A stretch of DNA of 64,000 bases from Xanthomonas fragariae (lineage in GTDB: Bacteria > Pseudomonadota > Gammaproteobacteria > Xanthomonadales > Xanthomonadaceae): positions 3,961,501-4,025,500 of the forward strand of contig NZ_LT853882.1 in the NCBI RefSeq assembly GCF_900183975.1, given 5' to 3'. Numbering within the stretch: the stretch's first letter is position 1; every line of letters starts with the position of its first letter. Both the position numbers and the translations under genes were made by a program. Below the pieces are notes generated by a model that saw nothing but the letters and a program-made list of their open reading frames with translations, was not told where the DNA came from and made no database searches. Of this stretch, positions 43,667-52,482 are shown piece after piece.

Positions 43667-43939
43667 ATGCGCCGAATCACGGTTTGCCTGCTCCTGTTGT
43701 TGGCTCCGTTTGCCGCACTGGCATCGGGCCAGCTGGCCAATGGCAATCATGAGAGTTGCGTCAGAACCAACTCGGCGGCACGCAGCAGGGCGCCGGCCCC
43801 CGAGGCGGCAACAGCGCGCAACAGCGCGCACAAGCCCGCCCCGTCCACTGGCGGCGGTGGCAGCGAGAGCGATTCGTTGTTTCCGCGTATGCGCATGATG
43901 CCGCACTGGCACAGCTTTCTGCCGGGCATGTTCCGCTGA
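43667..43939 (+). CDS. Small secreted protein, unknown
   Basis: 90 residues. A clear signal peptide (ITVCLLLLLAPFAALASG) is followed by a low-complexity Ala/Ser/Pro/Arg stretch, a GGGG spacer and a His/Met-rich end (FPRMRMMPHWHSFLPGMFR) that could bind metal. No family is recognised. It diverges from birA and precedes the dead mtfA-like gene by 8 bp on the same strand. Confidence 0.55.
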   Translation: MRRITVCLLLLLAPFAALASGQLANGNHESCVRTNSAARSRAPAPEAATARNSAHKPAPSTGGGGSESDSLFPRMRMMPHWHSFLPGMFR

Positions 43940-43947
43940 TCCAGTAG

Positions 43948-44498
43948 TTGAGGCGCTGGCTGCGCCGGCCGCCGCTCCAGATTCCTGACGCGTTGTGGCA
44001 ACCGGTGTGCACCGGTTGCGTCTGGGTCGCTGCACTTGATCCGCTCCGCCAGCAACGTCTGCGCGCATTGGCGACGCAGCTCCTGCAGGAAAAAAAAACC
44101 ATTTCGCCAGTCGATGGGTTGCCGCTGCCTCCGCACGATCGCGTACTGTTGGCTGCCACCTGCTGCTTGCCGCTGCTGAAAATCGGTGCGCCCGGCTGGC
44201 GCGGTTCGTGTATCCGGATGCCTTCGGCGTGCAGCGCCCCCATATGGACGCGGCCGGCGTCATGCATGCATGGGACGACACGTTGATCGGCGATGCCTGG
44301 GAGCAAGGTCCGCTGATTGTCAGCTAGGCCGATGTGCAGGCCGATCTGGCCGACCCGCATGCAGGCTTCAACGTGATCGTGCGCGAGATGGCGCACAAGC
44401 TCGATGCATGGGATGGTGCGCTCGACGGCACACCACCGTTACCGCGTGATGCGCAATGCGCATGGGCACGTGACTTCAAGTACGCGTCTGCACTGGCT
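43948..44498 (+). pseudogene. MtfA-like (M90) zinc peptidase, dead
   Basis: Fragments follow the MtfA order: LRRWLRRPPLQIPDALWQPV, DPLRQQRLRALATQLLQEKK, HDRVLLAATCCLPLLKIGAP, then in another frame YPDAFGVQRPHMDAAGVMHA, DDTLIGDAWEQGPLIVS, a TAG stop where Trp is expected, and GFNVIVREMAHKLDAWDGAL. The zinc motif that should read HExxH is RExxH, so a metal ligand is lost (CAC to CGC). IS copy 4 truncates the rest at 44499. MtfA-type peptidases are cytoplasmic and linked to carbohydrate-uptake regulation. Confidence 0.75.
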
Positions 44499-46005
44499 AG
44501 TCGTCCCTGAAAAATCCCCTTCAAGTGCCAAGTGCCGTCGGTGACGGCGGCACGGTGCTCAAGGATGACCATCCCATCGCCCGCATCCAGGCACGCAAAA
44601 ACGCGATCCAGCGCAGCAGCCAGCGCAGGTTGTAGCCGGCGGCGCAGCCGAGCACGTGCAGCGCATCGCCTTGGGCACCTTTCAGCCTGCAGCGACGCAA
44701 CCGGCAGTCGTCTTTCAGATGTCCGATCACCGGCTCCACCGCCTGCCGTCGCTTGATCCAGCGCCATTGCCGTCGCGTCAGCGTCTTGGCCTTGCCGCGA
44801 TGCAGGACCTGCACGCCATCGACTTCGCGCCCGCGATCGCCCAGGTCCACGATCGCCACCGTCGGTTCTACGCTCACATCCTGCAGCAACCCGCGTGTCT
44901 GCTCCAGCTGCTCGGCCAAGGTATCGCCGTCGTACGGGTTGCCCGGGAAGCTGCGCGCACCCACGACCAATCCCTTGCAGGCGGTGACCGCAATGCCGAC
45001 CTTGACGCCGAATTCGTACGCTTGACGCGCCTTGCCCTTGCCGATGCATTCCACTTCCGGGGCATGCAATGCGTAGAGTTTTTGTTTGTCCTTCGGACGC
45101 TGCGTGTACAGCCGTTGCGCACGTTCCAGCCAGACAGCGATGCGCTCGCGCACGCCGGTGTTTACCTGATCGAGTTTGCGTTGGATGTCGCGCACGAGCC
45201 GTCCCAGCACTGTGCGTTGACGTCGCAGCACGCGCCGCATCCGCTTGAACTGGCGCGCATGCGCATACCGACCTGCCTTGCGGCTCAGGGCCGGGCCTTG
45301 CCGCGCGTAGCTCTGCCGCAATCCGATGCCGTGCCGCTTGGCCAGTAACACCAGCTTCTTGCGTGCCACCTCCAGCAAACGGCTGTCGGTCGGATAGGCG
45401 ATCGCCTTCTCTTGCACCGTGGTGTCCACGATCACCCGCGACAACTCGCGTGCGTCCACCGCCTGCATCGCATGCGCGGCGTTGATGGTGTGCGCCAGCA
45501 GCTCTTCCATCCCGGCCTCACCCAGGCGCTGCCGCCAGCGCGTCAGCGAGCTGGCATCGCACGGCAAGCGCGTCTGGAACACGACCTCGCCAGTGAAGAA
45601 CTGCCAGTACGGATTCTCCAGCCAGCGCTCGCACACCGCTTCATCGGACAGGTCGTAGGCGTGTTTGAGGTAGAGCAAACCGGCAATCAGCCGCACCGGC
45701 AATGCCGGCCGACCGCCACCGGCCTGGGTGGCCGGCAAGCGCGATGAAAGTGCTTGCTCCAACGCCGTCCACGGCATCCGTTGGCTCAGCCGCGCCAGCG
45801 GATGACGCAGATCGATCTGGTTCTCCAGCCGCGAACGAAACAACTCGTCGGCGGGTCTGTCTTCGGCAGCAGGACGGCGTGTACGCATGGGCGCAAATTG
45901 CCAGAAACCAGCCTTCAGCGTAGCGAACACTGGTAGTTTTGGCACGCCGGTGCAGACATCAAGGCCTTGCGGTCGTTGGGTGGTTGGGGTTTTTCAGGGG
46001 CGACT
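44499..46005 (-). mobile_element. 1.5-kb IS5-family element, copy 4
   Basis: 1507 bp with standard ends. The flanks GGCT (left) and ACTT (right) do not match. The left neighbour is the truncated mtfA-like gene and the right neighbour a fragment of an IS3-family element, so one side has been replaced. Confidence 0.9.
44521..45945 (-). CDS. IS5-family transposase, 474 aa (copy 4)
   Basis: A full-length 474-residue frame with D in IVDTTVQEKA, D in VAIVDLGDRG and E in RQAVEPVIGHL. It differs from copies 2 and 6 at scattered residues and ends SPTALGT rather than ALGA. It is probably functional. Confidence 0.9.
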   Translation of the reverse strand: MPKLPVFATLKAGFWQFAPMRTRRPAAEDRPADELFRSRLENQIDLRHPLARLSQRMPWTALEQALSSRLPATQAGGGRPALPVRLIAGLLYLKHAYDLSDEAVCERWLENPYWQFFTGEVVFQTRLPCDASSLTRWRQRLGEAGMEELLAHTINAAHAMQAVDARELSRVIVDTTVQEKAIAYPTDSRLLEVARKKLVLLAKRHGIGLRQSYARQGPALSRKAGRYAHARQFKRMRRVLRRQRTVLGRLVRDIQRKLDQVNTGVRERIAVWLERAQRLYTQRPKDKQKLYALHAPEVECIGKGKARQAYEFGVKVGIAVTACKGLVVGARSFPGNPYDGDTLAEQLEQTRGLLQDVSVEPTVAIVDLGDRGREVDGVQVLHRGKAKTLTRRQWRWIKRRQAVEPVIGHLKDDCRLRRCRLKGAQGDALHVLGCAAGYNLRWLLRWIAFLRAWMRAMGWSSLSTVPPSPTALGT

Positions 46006-46432
46006 ACTTATGCGGTGTCTGTCAGGCTGGGGAGCTTACGGAGCGTGCGATTTTCGGCCATGGCGTGACGCGTGTGCTGGATCGGCTGGCCATCAGCCGC
46101 GGCTTGCCGCAGGTGATCCGCACCGATAAAGGCAAAAGGAGTTTTGCGGCAAGGCGATGGTGGCCTGGGCGCATGCACGTGGCGTGCAGTTACGGCTGAT
46201 CCAGCCCGGCAAGCCGAATCAGAACGCCTACGTTGAATCGTTCAATGGCCGGTTACGCGACGAATGCCTCAACGAACACTGGTTTCCGACACTGCTGCAT
46301 ACGCGCACCGAGATCGAACGCTGGCGACGCGAATACAACGAGGACCGACCCAAGAAAGCAATTGGCGGCATGACGCCATCCGCGTATGCCCAACAGCTGG
46401 CCAACACCGATATCATCAACCCCGGACTCTAA
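46006..46432 (+). mobile_element. IS3-family OrfB fragment (IS407-like)
   Basis: It reads [28 protein letters not shown], then after a frameshift near 46137 continues [40 protein letters not shown] and ends [14 protein letters not shown]. This is the catalytic C-terminal half of an IS3-family transposase with the last Asp region and Glu. The 5' part is missing beyond IS copy 4. It is a dead remnant. Confidence 0.8.
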
Positions 46433-46501
46433 ACCCGGCAGCTACTCAGGACGGGGGGGACGTCGCAGCGAGAGCGCTTTGCAATCTGGCCTAGTCGCGA
46501 C

Positions 46502-46592
46502 AATCGCCAATTGTAGCCGGCGGCGCAGCCAGGACATGAATGAGCCGGCAGCTACGCAGACGACAATCGTCTTTCCGATGGCCGATCACGAG
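46502..46592 (-). mobile_element. Degraded fragment related to the 1.5-kb IS
   Basis: The segment contains TTGTAGCCGGCGGCGCAGCC, identical to part of the transposase gene of IS copies 4 and 6, and farther on CGTCTTTCCGATGGCCGATC, close to a second part. Spacing and other bases have diverged. It is an older relic of the same IS group. Confidence 0.55.
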
Positions 46593-46597
46593 AGCAG

Positions 46598-46680
46598 GCA
46601 GGGATTCGTGAAAAATTCTTTACTGACAGCGAGTTAGCTCACTTTTAGCTGTTTTTTACACGAACCCCTGCCGACCCTCA
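46598..46680. repeat. Quasi-palindromic site upstream of a TnpT/KfrA-like fragment
   Basis: GGCAGGGATTCGTG on the left faces CACGAACCCCTGCC on the right, around a core CTTTACTGACAGCGAGTTAG. A partial copy in inverted orientation lies at 48440-48496. Palindromic sites like this accompany the TnpS/TnpT resolution systems of some Tn3-family transposons, which fits the coiled-coil fragment that follows. Confidence 0.55.
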
Positions 46681-46688
46681 ACGAGGCC

Positions 46689-47105
46689 TTGACCGCCAAG
46701 AACCACGACCTGATGCAGCTCAACCGGGAGAACGGCCAGTGGCTGGAACGCCAGACCCGCCTGGAGTGTGAACTGGTGCAGGCACGCCAGCGGGCGGATG
46801 CCCAGCAACACGAGCACGACGCGCTGCGCCTGACGGCCGCCGAGCACCAAGCCCTGCAGGCACGCTGGACCCAAGATGCCCACGCGCTGGAAGGCGTGCG
46901 CGCCGAACTGGCTGCGGCACGGACCGAGCTGGTCGAAGAGCGCCAGCGCCGGGAACACGCCGAGGCGGACACCTCACGGGCCACGGTACGTCTGAGCACG
47001 CTGGAACAGCTCTTGGAGCAGCTGCGGCCAGTGCGCCCGGTTGGCGAACAAGTAACGTCTGGGAAGGACGAAACCTCCCCAGACGCAAATAGTCAGTTGC
47101 TTTGA
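46689..47105 (+). CDS. Coiled-coil protein fragment (KfrA/TnpT-like)
   Basis: 138 residues, nearly all one long charged coiled coil (LNRENGQWLERQTRLECELV, ALEGVRAELAAARTELVEER) with a polar tail. The frame is open upstream of 46689 into the palindromic site (PLPTLNEAL), so the N-terminal DNA-binding part appears lost. The composition is that of KfrA-type plasmid proteins and the TnpT cointegrate-resolution proteins of Tn3-family transposons. The end overlaps by 13 bp with the convergent secreted-protein gene. Confidence 0.5.
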   Translation: MTAKNHDLMQLNRENGQWLERQTRLECELVQARQRADAQQHEHDALRLTAAEHQALQARWTQDAHALEGVRAELAAARTELVEERQRREHAEADTSRATVRLSTLEQLLEQLRPVRPVGEQVTSGKDETSPDANSQLL

Positions 47106-48130
47106 GGAAAGCTAATGCCGGGCGAAGCGCCACCAAAGGTGGTGCAACTACCACGCGTCAGGTTGTTCTGCTCGAATGTCTTGCCGGCATTGCCCAGGCA
47201 AGTCGGGGCATTTGTCGTACCATCGTTTACGGCTACGTTTACCGTGACGTGCGAGCCGCGATTAAACGACACCGTCTGAGTTCTGGCGCCGTTGCCGAAG
47301 ATGTTGAATTCGGTCAGGCGCCAGATCTTATTGATATCCACCGTAGAGGCGCGCTGACTCACGCTGTAGGCCCTTCCGTTCACCGAGAACGACACGGTAT
47401 CCACGCCCCCCGAGGTCGCAGAACCTGTCAGCTTGACACCAGCGATGCCCGAAACTGGCACCAGAGGTACTCGCACCGCTTCGCTGTTAATCACGCAAGC
47501 GTTGCCTGCGTAAGCATCCCAGCCGGACGGGCAACCCGCCGCCTCGTATTCCGAGGTACTGTTCGCATATACCCAGCTTTCAATGAAGATGACCGGGTCA
47601 AAGCCATTACTTGAGTCTTCGTCGGCGTCGCTGGAGTAGACGTACTGTTGCCAGGTCTTGCATGAAGAAAAACCGAACTGCGCGCAAGCGGCGGGGTTGC
47701 TGTCGTTGTCGGTATTGATTTGCAGCGAGTATTGAACTACCCCAGTGGTCACGCCGCTTACGCTCGGGAACGAGCCGACGGCTGAATGGGTGAGCATGCC
47801 CGTGCGTGCAGCGTAGTCATAGCCATTGCCGGTGATGAGCACGCGGTTGTCGGTGTCGGTACGAACGTTGCCGCTGGTAAGGTGTTGTGGCTTCATGACC
47901 AACTTCGGCGGTGCGCCACAGCGTACCGCCTGCCACCCCATGTCCGGAAACGTCGAGCTAAAGCAGCCCTCCATAACCGGAGCCTCGTGCTTGAGCGTAG
48001 TTTCCCATGCAGACATAGCCTCGGCACGGCCAGTATTGTTTATTGCAGCGACCTGCGCCGCTGCACCCGCGCTAAAGATGCTTCCAACGATGCATGTGCC
48101 AAGCATGCATTTCGATTTAAATTTTCTCAC
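47093..48130 (-). CDS. Secreted protein, unknown function, 345 aa
   Basis: A signal peptide (LGTCIVGSIFSAGAAAQ) is followed by a mature domain with paired cysteines (EGCFSSTF...AVRCGAPPK; AACAQFGFSSCKTW; AAGCPSGWDAYAGNACV), consistent with extracellular disulfide bonds. It is rich in Thr, Ser, Asn and Gly and probably mostly beta-strand. No catalytic motif is recognised. It is less GC-rich than the core genes and lies between related palindromic repeats with a transposon-type fragment, so it is probably a mobile cargo gene. It could be a secreted virulence or wall-associated factor, but nothing proves this. Confidence 0.65.
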   Translation of the reverse strand: MRKFKSKCMLGTCIVGSIFSAGAAAQVAAINNTGRAEAMSAWETTLKHEAPVMEGCFSSTFPDMGWQAVRCGAPPKLVMKPQHLTSGNVRTDTDNRVLITGNGYDYAARTGMLTHSAVGSFPSVSGVTTGVVQYSLQINTDNDSNPAACAQFGFSSCKTWQQYVYSSDADEDSSNGFDPVIFIESWVYANSTSEYEAAGCPSGWDAYAGNACVINSEAVRVPLVPVSGIAGVKLTGSATSGGVDTVSFSVNGRAYSVSQRASTVDINKIWRLTEFNIFGNGARTQTVSFNRGSHVTVNVAVNDGTTNAPTCLGNAGKTFEQNNLTRGSCTTFGGASPGISFPQSN

Positions 48131-48439
48131 GTTATTTCTTCTGGCTTGATAGTTAAATCACTGTAAATTTTTAGTAATTTTTGCGACGCACCGAACCGGA
48201 AGTAATAGCCGTATTGGAGAAGTGTTGCTTCTAGGCCAACGTATTACTTCGTCCTCGATCACATTCATAAGATGGCGCGAGACCAGTGCTAAACCGCCAA
48301 GCGGGCAGGTCGCGGTCCAGCATGCACGCGGGCCAGCTCGGTCAGGCGTGGCAGCGCGGGCGCTGGAGCTGGGGGCATCGAACCAGACGGCATGTGGAGT
48401 GCCGGAAGCCGGGGGCGGTTCACCGGCTTACATCCCCTG

Positions 48440-48496
48440 AAAGTGAGCTAACTCGCTGTCAGTAAAGGTCTTTTACACGAATCCCTGCCGACCCTT
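48440..48496. repeat. Partial copy of the 46598-46680 repeat, inverted
   Basis: The complement of 48440-48489 matches 46598-46646 with about four differences over 49 bp (core CTTTACTGACAGCGAGTTAG identical). The two copies bracket the TnpT/KfrA-like fragment and the secreted-protein gene, like the ends of a small mobile cassette. Confidence 0.65.
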
Positions 48497-48509
48497 AATC
48501 CTGCCGGGC

Positions 48510-48550
48510 ACGATGGCGCTAACCGCCGGCCAGGCGGCTGGCGCCATCGT
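48510..48550 (-). terminator. Hairpin after the pectate lyase gene
   Basis: ACGATGGCGC pairs with GCGCCATCGT, with an inner CCGCC/GGCGG stem. It lies 6 bp past the stop of the minus-strand lyase gene. There is no strong T-run. Confidence 0.65.
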
Positions 48551-48555
48551 CCGGA

Positions 48556-49878
48556 TCAAGGCGCCTCGAATGCCCCCAGGTCCGGTGCACGTCCGTTGAA
48601 GGCCTCACCGGTATCGGCGCCGGCGTCGATCAACGCGCTGCCCGGGGCCAGGGTGGCGAAGGTGATGATGGGTAGGTCGCCGTTGGCCTGGCGCGGACGC
48701 ATGAGCTGGCGCTCGTCCAGGCTGACGAAATCGCCTGCACTGACGACAAGGGGAAGATTGAACGAATTGCGGCCGATATCGTTCTCGCTCGCAGACCCCA
48801 GGTTGATCATTTCGATGCGCGTTCCGAATCCCAGGTTATTGGCCAGATGGTGGTCGTATCCAGGCACGTCGGTGAGGTTGTCGCTCAAGGTGGATTGCAT
48901 GTCGTAGTTGGCGCGGCCGTTCTTGATCGATGTGTTGCTGATCCACTCCTGCCCACCGATGTGGTGATTGGCGTAGAGGCCATTGGATCGATTGCCCACT
49001 GCCAGATTGAACCGCACGATATGGCGCGGCACCGGCTTGGGATAATCGCTTCCGTTGCGCCCGTAGCCACCTGCCTTGAAGCCTGCGCCATTGCCCAGCG
49101 GGGTGAATGCGCTGTCGTACCCGTTGTAGAACGACCAGTTGCGTTGCAGGGTGACTGCGGCAGCGGCATTGATCAGGTCGAAGCCATCGTCGCTGTTGAA
49201 CCATGCGCGGCTGCCTTCGATGAGGTTTCCGGTGCTTCCCGCAAGCGTCGGGTGCACGCCGAAACCGTCGATATTTCCATCGGAGAAGGCATTTAGTCCA
49301 CGGTTGTTATAGGCATCGACGTTGTGTACCCGGTTGTCGCTGCCCGAAACCAGGTACCAGCCGATCGCCTGGCCGTCGTGGATCGCCAGATTCTCGAACA
49401 GGTTGCCGTTGCCGCGGTCAACGCGGAATGCTTCGGACTGGGTCAGGCGGTCTGCAATGGTGATCCGCACACCCACCACCTCGAATCCGCGAAAGACGCA
49501 GTTGTTGCTGGCCACCCGGAATGCGGCCACGCGCAGGCCGGTGGGCGTCACCGCAGAGAAGTCGAACACCGGCCGCTCGTTGGCGACGTTGACATAGGCG
49601 ATGCCGGGCTTGGTGATCTCGTTGACCACGGCGTAGGGCTGCCGCACCACGCTGATGTTGGCGTTGGTCAGGCGATAGGTGCCGCTGCGCAGGTAAACGG
49701 TATCGCCACTGGACGCGGCGGCCTGCGCAGCCATCACGCTGGCAAAGGGGGCGGCGCGGGTGCCGGGATTGCCGTCGTTGCCGGTGGGTGCGACGTACCA
49801 GTCGGCGGCCACGGCCGTGCACGGCGGCACGCAGGCGGCAATGGCGATCGCCACGATGGTGCAAAGAGAGAGGTTCAT
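48556..49878 (-). CDS. Secreted pectate lyase-like beta-helix protein (PL9 type)
   Basis: 440 residues. A signal peptide (IVAIAIAACVPPCTAVAA) is followed by WYVAPTGNDGNPGTRAAPFA, the usual opening of PL9/PelL-type lyases. A right-handed parallel beta-helix with repeated Asn-rich turns follows (ENLAIHDGQAIGWYLVSGSD, EGSRAWFNSDDGFDLINAA, HIVRFNLAVGNRSNGLYANH). The DDGFDL segment, with acidic residues for calcium, and a downstream Lys region (GAGFKAGGYG) match the PL9 catalytic groove. It would cleave polygalacturonate in plant cell walls. ATG 49878 begins the signal peptide. IS copy 5 lies 178 bp upstream. Confidence 0.8.
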   Translation of the reverse strand: MNLSLCTIVAIAIAACVPPCTAVAADWYVAPTGNDGNPGTRAAPFASVMAAQAAASSGDTVYLRSGTYRLTNANISVVRQPYAVVNEITKPGIAYVNVANERPVFDFSAVTPTGLRVAAFRVASNNCVFRGFEVVGVRITIADRLTQSEAFRVDRGNGNLFENLAIHDGQAIGWYLVSGSDNRVHNVDAYNNRGLNAFSDGNIDGFGVHPTLAGSTGNLIEGSRAWFNSDDGFDLINAAAAVTLQRNWSFYNGYDSAFTPLGNGAGFKAGGYGRNGSDYPKPVPRHIVRFNLAVGNRSNGLYANHHIGGQEWISNTSIKNGRANYDMQSTLSDNLTDVPGYDHHLANNLGFGTRIEMINLGSASENDIGRNSFNLPLVVSAGDFVSLDERQLMRPRQANGDLPIITFATLAPGSALIDAGADTGEAFNGRAPDLGAFEAP

Positions 49879-50055
49879 CAGATGTCCCTGGTGTACTGCA
49901 TGAAAGTGGCTGCTTGCCGCTCTTGACCCGTCGTGGCGCCAGCAGCGAAGCCTGCGGGAACCGGTTTGCGCTCGCCAGTGGTCGTGCTCGGTTCTGCTAC
50001 GGCGGTTGACGTTTCGATGTGCCGCAACGCAGAAGTGTGCAAACGGGACATAGGT

Positions 50056-51540
50056 AGTCGTCCCTGAAAAATCCCTTTCAAGCGCCAAGTGCCGTCGGTG
50101 ACAGCGGCACGGCACTCAAGGATGACCATCCCATCGCCCGCATCCAGGCACGCAAAAACGCGATCCAGCGCAGCAGCCAGCGCAGGTTGTAGCCGGCCGC
50201 GCAGCCGAGCACGTGCAGCGCATCGCCTTGGGCACCTTTCAGCCTGCAGCGACGCAACCGGCAGTCGTCTTTCAGATGTCCGATCACCGGCTCCACCGCC
50301 TGCCGTCGCTTGATCCAGCGCCATTGCCGTCGCGGTCTTGGCCTTGCCGCGATGCAGGACCTGCACGCCATCGACTTCGCGCCCGCGATCGCCCAGGTCC
50401 ACGATCGCCACCGTCGGTTCTACGCTCACATCCTGCAGCAACCCGCGTGTCTGCTCCAGCTGCTCGGCCAAGGTATCGCCGTCGTACGGGTTGCCCGGGA
50501 AGCTGCGCGCACCCACGACCAATCCCTTGCAGGCGGTGACCGCAATGCCGACCTTGACGCCGAATTCGTACGCTTGACGCGCCTTGCCCTTGCCAATGCA
50601 TTCCACTTCCGAGGCATGCAATGCGTACAGTTTTTGTTTGTCCTTCGGACGCTGCGTGTACAGCCGTTGCGCACGTTCCAGCCAGACAGCGATGCGCTCG
50701 CGCACGCCGGTGTTTACCTGATCGAGTTTGCGTTGGATGTCGCGCATGAGCCGTCCCAGCACTGTGCGTTGACGTCGCAAGATGCGCCGCATCCGCTTGA
50801 ACTGGCGCGCATGCGCATACCGACCTGCCTTGCGGCTCAGGGCCGGGCCTTGCCGCGCGTAGCTCTGCCGCAATCCGATGCCGTGCCGCTTGGCCACTAA
50901 AACCAGCTTCTTGCGTGCCACCTCCAGCAAACGGCTGTCGGTCGGATAGGCGATCGCCTTCTCTTGCACCGTGGTGTCCACGATCACCCGCGACAACTCG
51001 CGTGCGTCCACCGCCTGCATGGCATGTGCGGCGTTGATGGTGTGCGCCAGCAGCTCTTCCATCCCGGCCTCACCCAGGCGCTGCCGCCAGCGCGTCAGCG
51101 AGCTGGCATCGCACGGCAAGCGCGTCTGGAACACGACCTCACCGGTGAAGAACTGCCAGTACGGATTCTCCAGCCAGCGCTCGCACACCGCTTCATCGGA
51201 CAGGTCGTAGGCGTGTTTGAGGTAGAGCAAACCGGCAATGCCGGCCGACCGCCACCGGCCTGGGTGGCCGGCAAGCGCGATGAAAGTGCTTGCTCCAACG
51301 CCGTCCACGGCATCCGTTGGCTCAGCCGCGCCAGCGGATGACGCAGATCGATCTGGTTCTCCAGCCGCGAACGAAACAACTCGTCGGCGGGTCTGTCTCG
51401 GCAGCAGGACGGCGTGTACGCATGACTGAAAATTGCAAGAAACCAGCCTTCAGCGTAGCGAACACCGGTAGTTTTGGCACGCCGGTGCAGACATCAAGGC
51501 CTTGCGGTCGTTGGGTGGTTGGGGTTTTTCAGGGGCGACT
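50056..51540 (-). mobile_element. 1.5-kb IS5-family element, copy 5 (defective)
   Basis: 1485 bp, 22 bp short. Three deletions are visible: 5 bp near 50334, 16 bp near 51238 between short direct repeats CCGGCAAT, and 1 bp near 51397. All shift the frame, so no transposase can be made. The flanks AGGT (left) and AAAT (right) do not match. Confidence 0.9.
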
Positions 51541-51560
51541 AAATACGTAACGATTTTAGA

Positions 51561-51582
51561 TGGCCGCCCGTGATGGCGGCCA
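51561..51582 (-). terminator. Hairpin after the DUF2147 gene
   Basis: TGGCCGCC pairs with GGCGGCCA around a 6-nt loop, and on the minus strand it is followed by TCTAAAAT. It lies 42 bp past the DUF2147 stop. Confidence 0.6.
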
Positions 51583-51623
51583 GCTAGTGACGTCGCTGGA
51601 ACGCGTCTGCTTTTGCAAGGCGA

Positions 51624-52046
51624 TCAGTTGGCTGGCTGCCAGGTCGGACCTTGGCAGATGAAGGCCACGCACCCCTCCACTTTCAATGAACCATCGGTAT
51701 CCCGCCTGATCTTGGCGTTATAGGTCTTGCCGGACTCCGGGTTGTAGATCTTGCCTTTCCACAGATCCCCCGCATCCACCAGCTCGCTGAGGATCACGGT
51801 GCCTTCCATCGGAGTGTTGTGTTTTCCCGGATCCGGATTGAATACGTCGGTCTTTGCGCTACCGGGCTTGCTTCGCAGCACCTTGACGATTTTTCCGCAT
51901 AACGACGCGCCGCAGGACTGAATCTCCACCAAGGCTTGCTGATTATCGGTGAACCATTTACCGGTGATTGGCTCGGCGGCAAATGCATGAGTGCTCTGAG
52001 TGACAAGACCGACGATAAGGCAACAAGCTGCAGCGAGACGTTTCAT
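51624..52046 (-). CDS. DUF2147-family secreted protein
   Basis: 140 residues. A signal peptide (AAACCLIVGLVTQSTHAFAA) is followed by a compact DUF2147 beta-barrel (PITGKWFTDNQQALVEIQSC, GKIYNPESGKTYNAKIRRDT, SLKVEGCVAFICQGPTW). The family is found in periplasmic proteins of unknown role, some with lipocalin-like folds. Two Cys pairs are present. The ATG at 52046 is the one that starts the signal peptide. Confidence 0.78.
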   Translation of the reverse strand: MKRLAAACCLIVGLVTQSTHAFAAEPITGKWFTDNQQALVEIQSCGASLCGKIVKVLRSKPGSAKTDVFNPDPGKHNTPMEGTVILSELVDAGDLWKGKIYNPESGKTYNAKIRRDTDGSLKVEGCVAFICQGPTWQPAN

Positions 52047-52482
52047 TGGAATCCCCAAGCGCGATAAGACGTGGATGACGGGCGATGTTCGCTGAGCTGA
52101 AGTGCGTGACAGACTCCACGCCAATCTTTCTGCACCAGACAACTTTGATGATATCGACGTCGTCTTGGAAGATGATTAGCGTCGGTTTTGCCGTGTTTAC
52201 GCAGGTCGCCACAAGCGAGTGCCGCCATTTACGCTGGTCGTGCTAGCGGACAAGTCCACGCTCACGGTGAAAGGCGAGCGCATCAACTCCACCTTCAGCT
52301 GGGAAATGTGAGCGTGCGCGATGCCGCGGAAGCGATGCCTCATCCACTGCGGTTACCGCATGCATTGACGCTATTTCGATTCGTCGCCTGACGTCAGACA
52401 ACAACCGGATTAGGAATGGCGCGCTCCAGCGCCATCATGGCTTCATGAAGGGGGCAGAATCGCCGGTGGGAAAACAACCGAC
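52047..52482. other. Intergenic, possible short remnant
   Basis: On the plus strand near 52225-52310 a short frame (STLTVKGERINSTFSWEM) has some coding look but no start or context. Nothing else is recognised. Confidence 0.3.
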
